From NCBI GenBank assembly GCA_026391525.1, contig JAPLEF010000170.1, forward strand, positions 1-54,522: a DNA stretch of 54,522 nucleotides. Reading direction: 5' to 3'. This DNA is from Sphingobacteriales bacterium. GTDB taxonomy: Bacteria; Bacteroidota; Bacteroidia; Chitinophagales; Chitinophagaceae. The position numbers and the translations under genes were made by a program. The notes below the pieces were generated by a model. The model was not told the DNA's origin. It saw nothing but the letters and a program-made list of their open reading frames with translations, and made no database searches. The stretch's first letter is position 1. Every line of letters begins with the position of its first letter. Shown here piece by piece: positions 29,300 through 38,298 of the stretch.

Positions 29300-30190
29300 T
29301 CAATTCGTATCGCCCTGAGTTCTCAAAAGATAAGCATTAAAAGTATTCTTCAAAAGTGCTGCAATGGTCATCAATCCAACACCGCCCGGAACTGGCGTGA
29401 TATAACTGCATTTGGGAGCAACCCGGATGAAATCAACATCACCCTTTAGGGCAAAACCCGATTTCTTTGAATCATCCGCAACACGTGTGATGCCTACATC
29501 AATCACAACGGCATTTTCTTTTACCATGTCTGCAGTAAGAAATCCCGGTTTACCTAATGCAGCTACGATGATATCTGCGCCTGAACAAATTTCTTTGAGG
29601 TTAGTGGTTCGGCTGTGGCATAATGTAACCGTACAGTTGGCATAAGTTCCCTGTTGGCTCAACAGGATGCTGATGGGCCGGCCCACAATATTGCTTCTTC
29701 CTATTACAACCGCATGTTTACCAATTGTGGGTATGCCATAATATTCAAGCATCAGCATGATGCCGTAAGGGGTAGCAGGGATGAAAGTAGGCATTCCCTG
29801 CACCATTTTTCCGGTGCTTACCGGATGGAAACCGTCTACATCTTTTGCAGGATCAATCGAATTGATTACTTGCTGTTCACTAACGTGCACGGGTAATGGC
29901 AATTGTACCAGGATGCCATCAATGTCATCGCGTTTGTTCAATTGCCCGATGGTATCGAGTACTTCCTTTTCAGAAACCTCCACAGGAAGCCTGATGAGGC
30001 TGCTGAGAAACCCGGTTTCTTCACAGTTCTTAATCTTACTGGCTACATAGGTTTCACTGGCACCATCATGTCCAATCAAAATAGCTGCCAGATGAGGTGC
30101 CCGCAATTGCAAACTCCTCAATCTCGCTGTTTCCAACTTTAAGGCATCTTTAACCGACTTTGATACTTTTTTGCCATCTAGTAATTCCAT
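29300..30190 (-). CDS. folD: Methylenetetrahydrofolate dehydrogenase/cyclohydrolase (FolD)
   Basis: A 296-residue bifunctional enzyme interconverting methylene-, methenyl- and formyl-tetrahydrofolate in one-carbon metabolism. The active-site Lys52 is in YVASKIKNC (YxxxK), the Gln in VQLPLP, and the Asp in KDVDGFHP. The Rossmann motif GRSNIVGRP binds NADP. VTPVPGGVGLMTIA is near the end (seen as ITPVPGGVG). Full length. The minus-strand sequence TAATTTTG is 4 nt before the ATG. Its stop is 5 bp from the queE start. Confidence 0.95.
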   Translation of the reverse strand: MELLDGKKVSKSVKDALKLETARLRSLQLRAPHLAAILIGHDGASETYVASKIKNCEETGFLSSLIRLPVEVSEKEVLDTIGQLNKRDDIDGILVQLPLPVHVSEQQVINSIDPAKDVDGFHPVSTGKMVQGMPTFIPATPYGIMLMLEYYGIPTIGKHAVVIGRSNIVGRPISILLSQQGTYANCTVTLCHSRTTNLKEICSGADIIVAALGKPGFLTADMVKENAVVIDVGITRVADDSKKSGFALKGDVDFIRVAPKCSYITPVPGGVGLMTIAALLKNTFNAYLLRTQGDTN

Positions 30191-30357
30191 GCTGCAAAAT
30201 TAATCATTAAAGGTTGAAAATGGTTTGATAACTACAATCGTCAATATCGTTTATGTGTTTTCACCCCTGATTTCAAGGAATTTACTTCAGGTAATAAGTT
30301 GTTTTTCCAATTTTTCAACTCTTTTCCCTTTCTAATTTTCCAAATAATTTGATTGAA

Positions 30358-31179
30358 ATGAAACAACTGTACTTCCTATTATTACAGCTTTTTTTTTGTA
30401 CCCGAATATTTTCCCAACCATCATCAGCTACATCTGGTATTACTTATCAACCGCTCACTGCCTATAGCGATTTTCAGGTGGATGTGAATTCTTTTACCGC
30501 CAATCAGGCGGTATTGGCAAAAAAAATAAGGCCGGGTATTTCAGTTACTGGGGAGCGAAGGTTCATGCTGGATGAAAACAGCGTTTACACAGCAACGGGA
30601 GTATTATCTACCCCATTGGGCGGCTTTGGTTTCCAACTGTGTCATGCAGGGGGAAGCTTGTACCGGCAAGATGCATTGGGGCTTGCATACGCACATGAAT
30701 TGGGCAGATTGGCACTGGGGTTGCAATTCAATTATTCGATACAGGGCTTCAAAGGTTACGAGTCGGTCAATTCATGGAATGTTGAGTTCGCCATGTTGTG
30801 GCAGATCGAAAAGCACCTGCATACGGGAATACAAATTCATAATCCTGCTGAATTATTAAAGCGGGGAGAGAAATCTGAAGGAACTTCTTCTTTTTTTCAA
30901 TGGGGAATTGGTTATGACCTGAGCGAGCAGTTTTATGTTGGTGCTGCTTTGATCAAATCGCCTTATCGTTCTGTTCATCTGCTTACCAACTTCCAATACC
31001 AGTTTGGTAAAAAGTTCATAGCAAAGGCAGGCTTGCAAAGTGAAACCGGAAGCCTGTTTGCCGGAGCGGGATTATTATGGGGAAATCTGCGTTTAGACCT
31101 TACCGTTAACCAGCATCCTCAATTGGGTATCAGTCCGGGAATGAATTTGATGTACTGGTTCAAAAGCCTGAAACCATGA
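30358..31179 (+). CDS. Predicted outer-membrane beta-barrel protein, partner of the HhH gene
   Basis: A 273-residue exported protein. The signal peptide (MKQLYFLLLQLFFCTRIFSQ) begins at the ATG at 30358; the frame also opens from a TTG at 30349. The mature chain shows alternating hydrophobic/polar strands with aromatic ends over nearly its whole length (LGLQFNYSIQGF, HLLTNFQYQFG, AGAGLLWGNLRLDL, PGMNLMYWF). This gives a small barrel of perhaps 10-12 strands, estimated by eye. It is not a PorP/SprF sequence, as the usual N-terminal signature is missing. Its stop overlaps the next ATG (ATGA), which implies translational coupling to the HhH-barrel gene. I do not recognise a named family. Confidence 0.7.
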   Translation: MKQLYFLLLQLFFCTRIFSQPSSATSGITYQPLTAYSDFQVDVNSFTANQAVLAKKIRPGISVTGERRFMLDENSVYTATGVLSTPLGGFGFQLCHAGGSLYRQDALGLAYAHELGRLALGLQFNYSIQGFKGYESVNSWNVEFAMLWQIEKHLHTGIQIHNPAELLKRGEKSEGTSSFFQWGIGYDLSEQFYVGAALIKSPYRSVHLLTNFQYQFGKKFIAKAGLQSETGSLFAGAGLLWGNLRLDLTVNQHPQLGISPGMNLMYWFKSLKP

Positions 31180-33218
31180 GAATTTTATTTTTTTTATTCC
31201 TTGCCATTCCGATATTGTCAACAGCGCAGGTAAATGTTCCTGACGAGGCTTTGATGCAACAACAATTAGAGCAAAATACGGCTGCTAATGATGATCAGGC
31301 CACCGAAGATGATGCCGCGCTGCGGGCATTGGCGCAATATCAACGCCAACCTATTGATCTCAATAAAGCTGATGTTCAGGAGTTGGAAGGGCTGGGAATG
31401 TTTACAGCCCTTCAGATTTCAGCGCTTAAAGATTACATCAAAATTTTTGGCCCAATTGAAAATATTTATGAATTACAGGCTATACCCTTGTGGTATCCTG
31501 AACTGATTAGGTCTGTACTGCCTTATGTTAGCATCGGAAGTACCACAAACTCAACTACTGCTCTGTTGAATAGGTTGAAAAAGGGACGCTACCAGTTTCT
31601 GCTTCGTATTTCACAAATAGCCGAACCATCAAAAGGATTCCAATCTCAACAAAATGTAAATGATTATTTTGCCGGCAGTGCTCAACACGTTTCCCTCCGT
31701 TTTAATTATCAGTATAAAAATTTGCTGGAGTATGGTATTGTAGCGGATAAGGATGCAGGTGAAAAATGGTTCGGTAAGAAGTCAGGAGCAGGTTTTGATT
31801 TTTACTCGGCGCATCTGTTTATCAGGAAACTTGGTGTCATAAAAACACTAGCAATAGGCGACTTCACTGTTAACATGGGCCAGGGCCTCATCCACTGGCA
31901 AAGTCTGGCTTTTGGTAAGGGTGCCGCTATTAGTGGTATTGTACGGCAATCGGATATTTTCCGCCCTTATCATTCTTTTGCTGAAACCAATTTCCACAGG
32001 GGGTTGGCTATTGGCATCGGAAAAGGTAAATGGGAAGGGGGACTATTCTTTTCTAAAAAAGCTATCGATGCAAATAAAGTAATAGATAGTTTGAATAATG
32101 GTGAAGAGGCGGTAACTGCTTTTCAAACTTCGGGTTTACATCGAACACCCGGGGAGCTGGCTGATAAAGGTTCGATCAAGCAGATGGTTGCAGGTGGATC
32201 AATAAAATACAGACAAACAAATTGGCAAGTGGGTATTCAGGCCATCCGGCAGCAGTTTAATCTTCCTGTTCAAAAAGGAAATGCTCCTTATCAACTTTAT
32301 CAATTTGAAGGAAAGAAATTAAATAGCATGAGTGCAGACTATCGCTATCGCAAGGGCAACCTTCTTTTATTTGGAGAGGTAGCTAATGCGAATAAGAAAT
32401 GGGCAAATTTGCATGGTATATTGCTTAGTGTAGCCTCGAAAGCAGATCTATCCATGATTTACCGCCACTTTAATCCCGCATTTCCATCTTTTCAAAGCAG
32501 GGCTTTTTCCGAAAACAGCAAGGTTAATAACGAAACAGGATTTTATTGCGCTGTCGATTTACGTCCTGAAAGCCATTGGCAAATTTTAGCTTATATCGAT
32601 TTTTTCAGGTTCCCCTGGCTAAAATACAGAGTTAATAGTCCCTCCACCGGACAAGAACAGCAAATCCAACTGGTTTATCGTCCCAATAAAAAAACAGAAT
32701 GGTATATCCGTTATAAACGGGAATTAAAAGCCATCAACGAGAATGATGGGAGTGTAGTTATTACTTATCCGGAAAATGTATTGCGGCGAAACCTTCGCAT
32801 GCACCTGAATTTCCCTATTTCTTCAGACTGGGAACTCCGGTGCAGAGCGGAATGGGTATTGGTTAAACAAAATCTTGAAAAACAAGGTTTTGCATGGTAT
32901 ACTGCCTTGCATTATCATCCGATGATGAAGCCCTATTCTGCCAACTTTAGAATCCTATTTTTCGATACAGATGACTATGATACCCGGATATATGCCTATG
33001 AAAATGATGTACTTTACAGTTATGCCATTCCAGTGATTTATGATAAGGGTTTCCGGTATTATCTAAACCTTCATTATGCTATCAATAAGCATCATGGATG
33101 CTGGTTTCGGTGGGCACAAACCTTTTATCAAAACAAAAGTCGTATTGGCTCTGGCGCAGATGAGATTGAGGACAGTAAAAGATCTTCTTTGCAATTGCAA
33201 TGGATTTGGCAGTTTTAA
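31176..33218 (+). CDS. ComEA-type helix-hairpin-helix protein with predicted outer-membrane barrel
   Basis: A 680-residue protein. A signal peptide (MRILFFLFLAIPILSTAQ) precedes an acidic linker. A helix-hairpin-helix domain of the ComEA type lies at about residues 57-117, with IDLNKADVQELEGLGMFT and YIKIFGPIENIYELQ; such domains bind DNA non-specifically. The remaining ~560 residues show the alternating pattern and aromatic girdle of a large barrel (HVSLRFNYQYKNLLEYGI, WYIRYKRELKAINE) and end in WIWQF, a C-terminal Phe typical of outer-membrane barrels. This places the HhH in the periplasm. It is coupled to the upstream barrel gene by a 4-bp overlap. A DNA-uptake function is suggested by the fold only. 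Confidence 0.75.
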   Translation: MRILFFLFLAIPILSTAQVNVPDEALMQQQLEQNTAANDDQATEDDAALRALAQYQRQPIDLNKADVQELEGLGMFTALQISALKDYIKIFGPIENIYELQAIPLWYPELIRSVLPYVSIGSTTNSTTALLNRLKKGRYQFLLRISQIAEPSKGFQSQQNVNDYFAGSAQHVSLRFNYQYKNLLEYGIVADKDAGEKWFGKKSGAGFDFYSAHLFIRKLGVIKTLAIGDFTVNMGQGLIHWQSLAFGKGAAISGIVRQSDIFRPYHSFAETNFHRGLAIGIGKGKWEGGLFFSKKAIDANKVIDSLNNGEEAVTAFQTSGLHRTPGELADKGSIKQMVAGGSIKYRQTNWQVGIQAIRQQFNLPVQKGNAPYQLYQFEGKKLNSMSADYRYRKGNLLLFGEVANANKKWANLHGILLSVASKADLSMIYRHFNPAFPSFQSRAFSENSKVNNETGFYCAVDLRPESHWQILAYIDFFRFPWLKYRVNSPSTGQEQQIQLVYRPNKKTEWYIRYKRELKAINENDGSVVITYPENVLRRNLRMHLNFPISSDWELRCRAEWVLVKQNLEKQGFAWYTALHYHPMMKPYSANFRILFFDTDDYDTRIYAYENDVLYSYAIPVIYDKGFRYYLNLHYAINKHHGCWFRWAQTFYQNKSRIGSGADEIEDSKRSSLQLQWIWQF

Positions 33219-33307
33219 CAGGCATTGGGTTGTATATACCGGTTTTTTTATGCACAGATGTGAAAATCAGATCATGTGTGAACATTTTTTTTAACTATTT
33301 TTTGATG

Positions 33308-33334
33308 AAATGCAGCTATGTTACTGCATTTTTT
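33308..33334 (+). terminator. Intrinsic terminator between the HhH-barrel and susC genes
   Basis: Perfect 8-bp stem AAATGCAG / CTGCATTT, 8-nt loop, ending in six T residues. Confidence 0.72.
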
Positions 33335-33383
33335 GTCATTTGCAACTGTAAGGGAAACTAATTACTCAAAAGATTAACAATTT

Positions 33384-33413
33384 TTTGACTTAAACAAAAT
33401 ATCCTTATTTTTA
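33384..33413 (+). promoter_or_regulatory. Promoter of the susC-susD cluster
   Basis: TTTG (-33) at 33384-33387, an 18-nt spacer, and TATTTTTA (-7) at 33406-33413, close to the Bacteroidota consensus TTTG-N19-TAnnTTTG. The ATG follows 29 nt later. Confidence 0.55.
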
Positions 33414-33442
33414 CATTTCATTAAACTAATAATAAACCGCAC

Positions 33443-36400
33443 ATGAGAAGATTTTTAACATTATTCGCCGTGTTGATGTTTAGCGGAATGCTGGCATCCG
33501 CACAGAGCCGGGTAATCTCAGGTCAAATCAGGGATATCCCTGGTGAAGCCGTGAAGTTTGCTACGGTAACTGAAACCGGAACAACTAATGCCGTTACCTC
33601 TGATGCAAACGGTAATTTCTCCATCAAGGTTAAAGACCCCAACGCTACCTTATCTGTTAGCGCTGTTGGGTACGATTCACAGGTGATCACGCCAAGCGGC
33701 ACAGTTGCCATCGCTAACCTGGTACGCAACACACAGGAATTAACTACCGTTGTGGTTACTTCTCTGGGGCAGGTTCGTCAAAAAGCTTCTTTAGGTTTTG
33801 CTACTGCTACGGTAAAAAGCAAAGAACTTACACAGGCTAATCCGGTGAATCTCCAGAATGGATTGGTGGGTAAGGTATCTGGTTTGAATGTGATAACATC
33901 TAATAGCGGTGTTGTGGGTACAACCCGTATTACATTAAGGGGTATCCGCTCTTTAACCGGTAACAACCAGGCGATGTTAATATTAGATGGTGTGCCCATT
34001 GCTTTAGGTTATTTAAATTCTATCAATCCCAATGATATCGCTGATGTGAATATTTTGAAATCAGCTTCTGCAACAGCCATTTATGGACCAGATGGGGTGA
34101 ATGGTGCGATTGTAGTTACCACAAAAAGAGGGAACAAACAAAGGCCTACCATCTCTTTCTCACAAGCTACGCAGTTAGAGAAGATTGCTTACCTTCCTAA
34201 ATTTCAAACCCGTTATGGTTCAGGGTATAGTCAGGATGCTAATGGAAATGGAACTTTTACCCCTTATGAGCAACAAAGCTGGGGCGATGAGTTCAATGGT
34301 GAAATCCGTCAGATGGGTCAAACAGGCCCCAACGGCGAAAAATTATTACTGCCATATTCTTATGTACCCAATGGACGCAGGAACTTCTTTGAAACCGGTG
34401 TAACCAGCCAAACAGATGTTTCTTACTCTGCGGGCGATTTTTATTTGTCTGCACAAAACGTACAGATCAATGGTACATTAGGTGGCGATAAAAACAGGCG
34501 CCGTACTATTACTTTACGTTCTGAAAAAGAGTATAACCGTTTCAAGGCAATTTTGAATGTACGCTACACCAACGGTAAATATGAAATTACCCGCAATAAC
34601 CGGAATGTATACTATAACGTGACTGGTGCTCCGGGTCAATATGATTTGTCGAGGTTTAAAAATTGGAGAACAGACTATTTCTCTTCTCCTGATGGATATT
34701 ATACCACTTACCTAAGTAACAGGGACAAAACGCCTTATTTCGCTGTAGACAACAAGCGTCAATATTCAACAACCGACGACATTTTTGGCAATATCGAGTT
34801 GAATTATAAAGCCACCAGTTGGTTGAATTTTGTTTATCGTCTCGGTGTATCTGTAACCAACCAGAATCTTAGGAGTACCACAGAGGCTTTCCAGCGTAGC
34901 GCATTCAGTCAAACCCTGAATGATCCTGCTGCTGAAGACATTACCGCTCAGTTGAACGATGCTCAGGCCTATTCGTCAAGGCTTACTTCTGAATTTTTTG
35001 CCAACTTCAATACCAAATACAAGCAATTTGGAATCAGTGGAACAATCGGTACTTCATTCCGTGAATCTAAAACCAGGAATCTTTCTGTAGGTAGCAATAA
35101 CCTTGGATTTTCTGATTTCCTGAGTATTCAAACCCGTCTGGGTGAAGCAGACGTAACCTCAAACAGTTCTTTATTCCGCTTAAAGCGTTTGTTTGGTAGA
35201 CTTACTTTCGATTGGAGGCAAATGATTTTTATAGAAGGAACAGGAAGTTATGACAGGGACAGCCGTTTGGTTCCTGCCGACAAGCAATTTGAAAATAATG
35301 AAATTTCATTTTTCTACCCTGGAGTAAGTGCTTCATTCCTGATGCATAAATTAATTCCAGGTTTAGACAATAACAAAGTATTAAGCTATTTCAAAATAAG
35401 AGGAGCACTTGCAAAAACAGGTAATGTAAATCTTGCTCCATACCAAAATGAAACGGGCTTTAACTCAGGTACATTCTTCCCTTATGGTTCTACATTGGGA
35501 TATAATCAAGGAACTACTGCTTTACAGCGCCAATACGTACCTGAGTTTGTGAATACTAAAGAAGTGGGTATTGAATTGGGTTTCTTGAAAAATAGGATCA
35601 ATCTTGAAGCAACTTATTATACTCAAGACAATACCAATCAGTTAATCACAGTGGCACTTTCTAATACTACCGGTTTCACTGGTGCATTGTTAAATGCTGC
35701 AGAGTTTACCAATAGTGGTTTTGAATTAGATTTGAAACTGACTCCTTTGATCAGTATCGGAAAAGCAGATATCGATTTCAAAGTGAATTATTCTTACCAA
35801 ACCAGTGAAATCAAAAGATTGATTGGTGATGTTGAGGAGCTCGGAATTGGCAACTATAACTATGCAATTGTTGGCCAGCCCGCCTATGTTTTTAAAGTGC
35901 CTGATTACAAGCGTGACCCTGCAACCGGCAAAGTGATTGTAGATAAATTAACAGGTATGCCTTCTGTTGATCCTAATCTTGCCCAGTTTGGAAGAACTAC
36001 TCCTGATAATATCCTCGGTTTGAACCTTACTGTTAATTGGAAAGGGTTTACTATGGCTGCTGTAGCTGAGTACCGTGGAGGCAATCAGATTGTTGTGGAT
36101 GAGCTTGGATCTTTCCTTGATGATAATGGAATCTCTGAACGCAGCGCTGCCAATGGCCGCCGTGCTTTCGTTTTCCCTAATTCAGTTTATGAGGTATCTC
36201 CGGGAAAATATGCTGATAACGTAGATATCTTTACTCAAAGTTATGGCCGTGAATTCTGGAACACAGGTTTCAATACAGATGCTATCAGTAACTTTATCGC
36301 AGATGGCTCTTTCTGGAAATTAAGAGAAGTATCTCTCAGTTATACAATGCCTGCTAACCTGTTCAAAGGTAATTTTATCAAGGGGGTAAGCATTGGTATT

Positions 36401-36577
36401 ACCGGAAGAAACTTGTTAACCTGGTTGCCTAAATCGAATGTTTGGACGGATCCAGAGTTCTCTGCAAATCCTGCAAACTTAGGTGCTTCAAACACGGGTA
36501 ACTCTCAGGGAAGAAGTACGGGTTATAACCTGCCTCCAACACGTAATTTTGGTGCGAATGTAACCTTCCAGTTTTAA
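33443..36577 (+). CDS. SusC/RagA-family TonB-linked outer-membrane transporter
   Basis: A 1044-residue TonB-dependent transporter. Signal peptide (MRRFLTLFAVLMFSGMLASA), then a carboxypeptidase-regulatory-like domain at about residues 22-100, with FATVTETGTTNAVTSDANG and VSAVGYDSQ. The ELTTVVVTSLGQVRQKASLGFA segment contains the SusC-type TonB box. The plug follows, with LRGIRSLTGNNQAMLILDGVP and ILKSASATAIYGPDGVNGAI. A large barrel runs to the terminal NVTFQF. It works with the SusD lipoprotein to import oligomeric nutrients. No glycosidase, peptidase or regulator gene sits in the cluster, so the substrate is unknown. Confidence 0.95.
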   Translation: MRRFLTLFAVLMFSGMLASAQSRVISGQIRDIPGEAVKFATVTETGTTNAVTSDANGNFSIKVKDPNATLSVSAVGYDSQVITPSGTVAIANLVRNTQELTTVVVTSLGQVRQKASLGFATATVKSKELTQANPVNLQNGLVGKVSGLNVITSNSGVVGTTRITLRGIRSLTGNNQAMLILDGVPIALGYLNSINPNDIADVNILKSASATAIYGPDGVNGAIVVTTKRGNKQRPTISFSQATQLEKIAYLPKFQTRYGSGYSQDANGNGTFTPYEQQSWGDEFNGEIRQMGQTGPNGEKLLLPYSYVPNGRRNFFETGVTSQTDVSYSAGDFYLSAQNVQINGTLGGDKNRRRTITLRSEKEYNRFKAILNVRYTNGKYEITRNNRNVYYNVTGAPGQYDLSRFKNWRTDYFSSPDGYYTTYLSNRDKTPYFAVDNKRQYSTTDDIFGNIELNYKATSWLNFVYRLGVSVTNQNLRSTTEAFQRSAFSQTLNDPAAEDITAQLNDAQAYSSRLTSEFFANFNTKYKQFGISGTIGTSFRESKTRNLSVGSNNLGFSDFLSIQTRLGEADVTSNSSLFRLKRLFGRLTFDWRQMIFIEGTGSYDRDSRLVPADKQFENNEISFFYPGVSASFLMHKLIPGLDNNKVLSYFKIRGALAKTGNVNLAPYQNETGFNSGTFFPYGSTLGYNQGTTALQRQYVPEFVNTKEVGIELGFLKNRINLEATYYTQDNTNQLITVALSNTTGFTGALLNAAEFTNSGFELDLKLTPLISIGKADIDFKVNYSYQTSEIKRLIGDVEELGIGNYNYAIVGQPAYVFKVPDYKRDPATGKVIVDKLTGMPSVDPNLAQFGRTTPDNILGLNLTVNWKGFTMAAVAEYRGGNQIVVDELGSFLDDNGISERSAANGRRAFVFPNSVYEVSPGKYADNVDIFTQSYGREFWNTGFNTDAISNFIADGSFWKLREVSLSYTMPANLFKGNFIKGVSIGITGRNLLTWLPKSNVWTDPEFSANPANLGASNTGNSQGRSTGYNLPPTRNFGANVTFQF

Positions 36578-36597
36578 TCTTTTAAATTCAATTGTAT

Positions 36598-38277
36598 ATG
36601 AAATATAACAACATGAAAATTCTGATTTTGCTGATTGCCACTTTTTTGGTAACAGCAACGGGATGTAAAAAAACAGATTTCGCCATCAATACCAATCCGG
36701 ATGACATCACCGCTTCTACGATTGATTATCGTACAGTATTGCCAAGTGCACAAACAGTATCTGCAACCATCATTGATGGAGGTAGCTTCAAGTTCCTTCA
36801 AAACTGGATGGGTTACTGGGCGAGGTCTGGTAGTTTTCAGGATATTACAGACGAAGAAACTTACACTTTCGACAACGATTTTAATGTAGGGGTTTGGAAT
36901 AATCTTTACAGTAATGCAACCAATTACAATTTCGTTGCCCAAAAAGCTAAAGCTAATGAAGCCGGTGTTTATGAAGCTATTGGTAGGATCATGCGTTCGG
37001 TAAACTTTCAAATGCTGGTTGATGTATACGGTAACATTCCTTATTCAAAGGCTTTCCAGGGTACAGTAAATTCCACTCCAGCTTATGATAAAGCGGAAAA
37101 TATCTACAAAGATTTATTACGCCAGTGCGATACCGCAATTGCTTTGTTGAAAGATCCGATACTTGGCGCAGCAGACAATAATCGCAATCTTAGTACTAAT
37201 GACCTCATTTACAAAGGAGATAAAACAAAATGGATCAAGTTTGCCAATACCTTCAAACTGCGTTTACTGGTTCATGCTTATCGTGTTACCAGTTTTGATA
37301 TTGCCGGTGAAATAGCCATTATCAATGCTGAAGGAACCGGGTTCATTTCATCTGCTTCAGAAGAAGCTATTTTAAACCCTGGCTATGTTGATACCAAACC
37401 AACCCCATTCTATCGTTCATATGTTAAAACGGAGGCTGGTATTACTGCTAATCTGGGTAACCTGACAAGGGCTAACGCTTATTCTATAGGCCCTTTCCCG
37501 GGTGTTGGTACAGGGTACTATCAATGGAACAATGATCCAAGAAGAACAAGTTTTTATGTGCCTGCAGCAACAGGTAATGTGCTAAGAGGCATTCCTTATG
37601 GAGAATTGTCTGTAGCAGGTGGACCAAATGAAGGTTCCAAAACTTCAACAGTGGGTGGCCCCGGATATATCCCAGATGGAAGTTCATCACGTGCATGGAT
37701 CTTTACTGCAGCAGAAAGTTTATTCTTACAAGCAGAAGCTAGAGAAAGGAATATTATTACCGGCGGTGCAAGTGCAAAGGATCTTTTAAAGCAAGCTATA
37801 ACAAGTTCATTTGTATTTCTTAAAGCCGCATATCCTCCTATTCGTAATGTTGCAAATACAGCTGATTCAATTACGTTCACTCCAGAATTTTCTGCTGATA
37901 GTTTAATTAGAGCTAATGCTACTTATCCGGATGTTGATTATGATGGTGTTCCACAAGGACCTGGTTTACCTGCTGGTGGTATCTATACCATTTTATCTCA
38001 AAAATGGTTTGCAATGAATGGGATAAATGTACTAGAGACATGGACAGATTTCCGTAGAACAGACGTAGTTTATGGTGAAGGTGGTGGATTTGCACCTGGT
38101 CCTCCGATTTCATTTAATCCTGGTAATTCTAGAACCGAAATTCCTAATCGTTTGTTCTATCCACAAAACGAGTATAACTATAACGCAACTAATGTGGCTG
38201 CTGAAGGAACGATCAAAGTATTCCCTTCTGAAAATATCACACCTGGTTCAGGCAGAATTTTCTGGGATGTTAATTAA
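36598..38277 (+). CDS. SusD/RagB-like nutrient-binding lipoprotein (SusD-like_2 type)
   Basis: A protein of about 559 residues. The N-terminal LILLIATFLVTATGCKK ends in a Cys that fits a lipoprotein signal, so it should be anchored on the outer membrane and cover the SusC barrel. TPR-like helices dominate, with SNATNYNFVAQKAKANE, MLVDVYGNIPYSKAFQG and KWIKFANTFKLRLLVHAYR, all usual in the SusD-like_2 subgroup. The C-terminus contains the PNRLFYPQNEYNYN segment common to these proteins. The frame opens from a TTG at 36592; the ATG at 36598 is preferred (36613 is also possible). It is 20 bp after susC. Confidence 0.92.
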   Translation: MKYNNMKILILLIATFLVTATGCKKTDFAINTNPDDITASTIDYRTVLPSAQTVSATIIDGGSFKFLQNWMGYWARSGSFQDITDEETYTFDNDFNVGVWNNLYSNATNYNFVAQKAKANEAGVYEAIGRIMRSVNFQMLVDVYGNIPYSKAFQGTVNSTPAYDKAENIYKDLLRQCDTAIALLKDPILGAADNNRNLSTNDLIYKGDKTKWIKFANTFKLRLLVHAYRVTSFDIAGEIAIINAEGTGFISSASEEAILNPGYVDTKPTPFYRSYVKTEAGITANLGNLTRANAYSIGPFPGVGTGYYQWNNDPRRTSFYVPAATGNVLRGIPYGELSVAGGPNEGSKTSTVGGPGYIPDGSSSRAWIFTAAESLFLQAEARERNIITGGASAKDLLKQAITSSFVFLKAAYPPIRNVANTADSITFTPEFSADSLIRANATYPDVDYDGVPQGPGLPAGGIYTILSQKWFAMNGINVLETWTDFRRTDVVYGEGGGFAPGPPISFNPGNSRTEIPNRLFYPQNEYNYNATNVAAEGTIKVFPSENITPGSGRIFWDVN

Positions 38278-38298
38278 TAAATTTAAAAACTAATACAA

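Noticed and set aside
30349-31179. PorP/SprF identity for the small barrel gene
   Set aside because: Size and barrel pattern fit, but the usual N-terminal sequence of that family is missing, and it is coupled to an HhH-barrel gene, not a T9SS cargo gene.
36574-37011. 145-residue minus-strand frame
   Set aside because: Antisense to the SusD gene, which has clear family motifs and lipobox.
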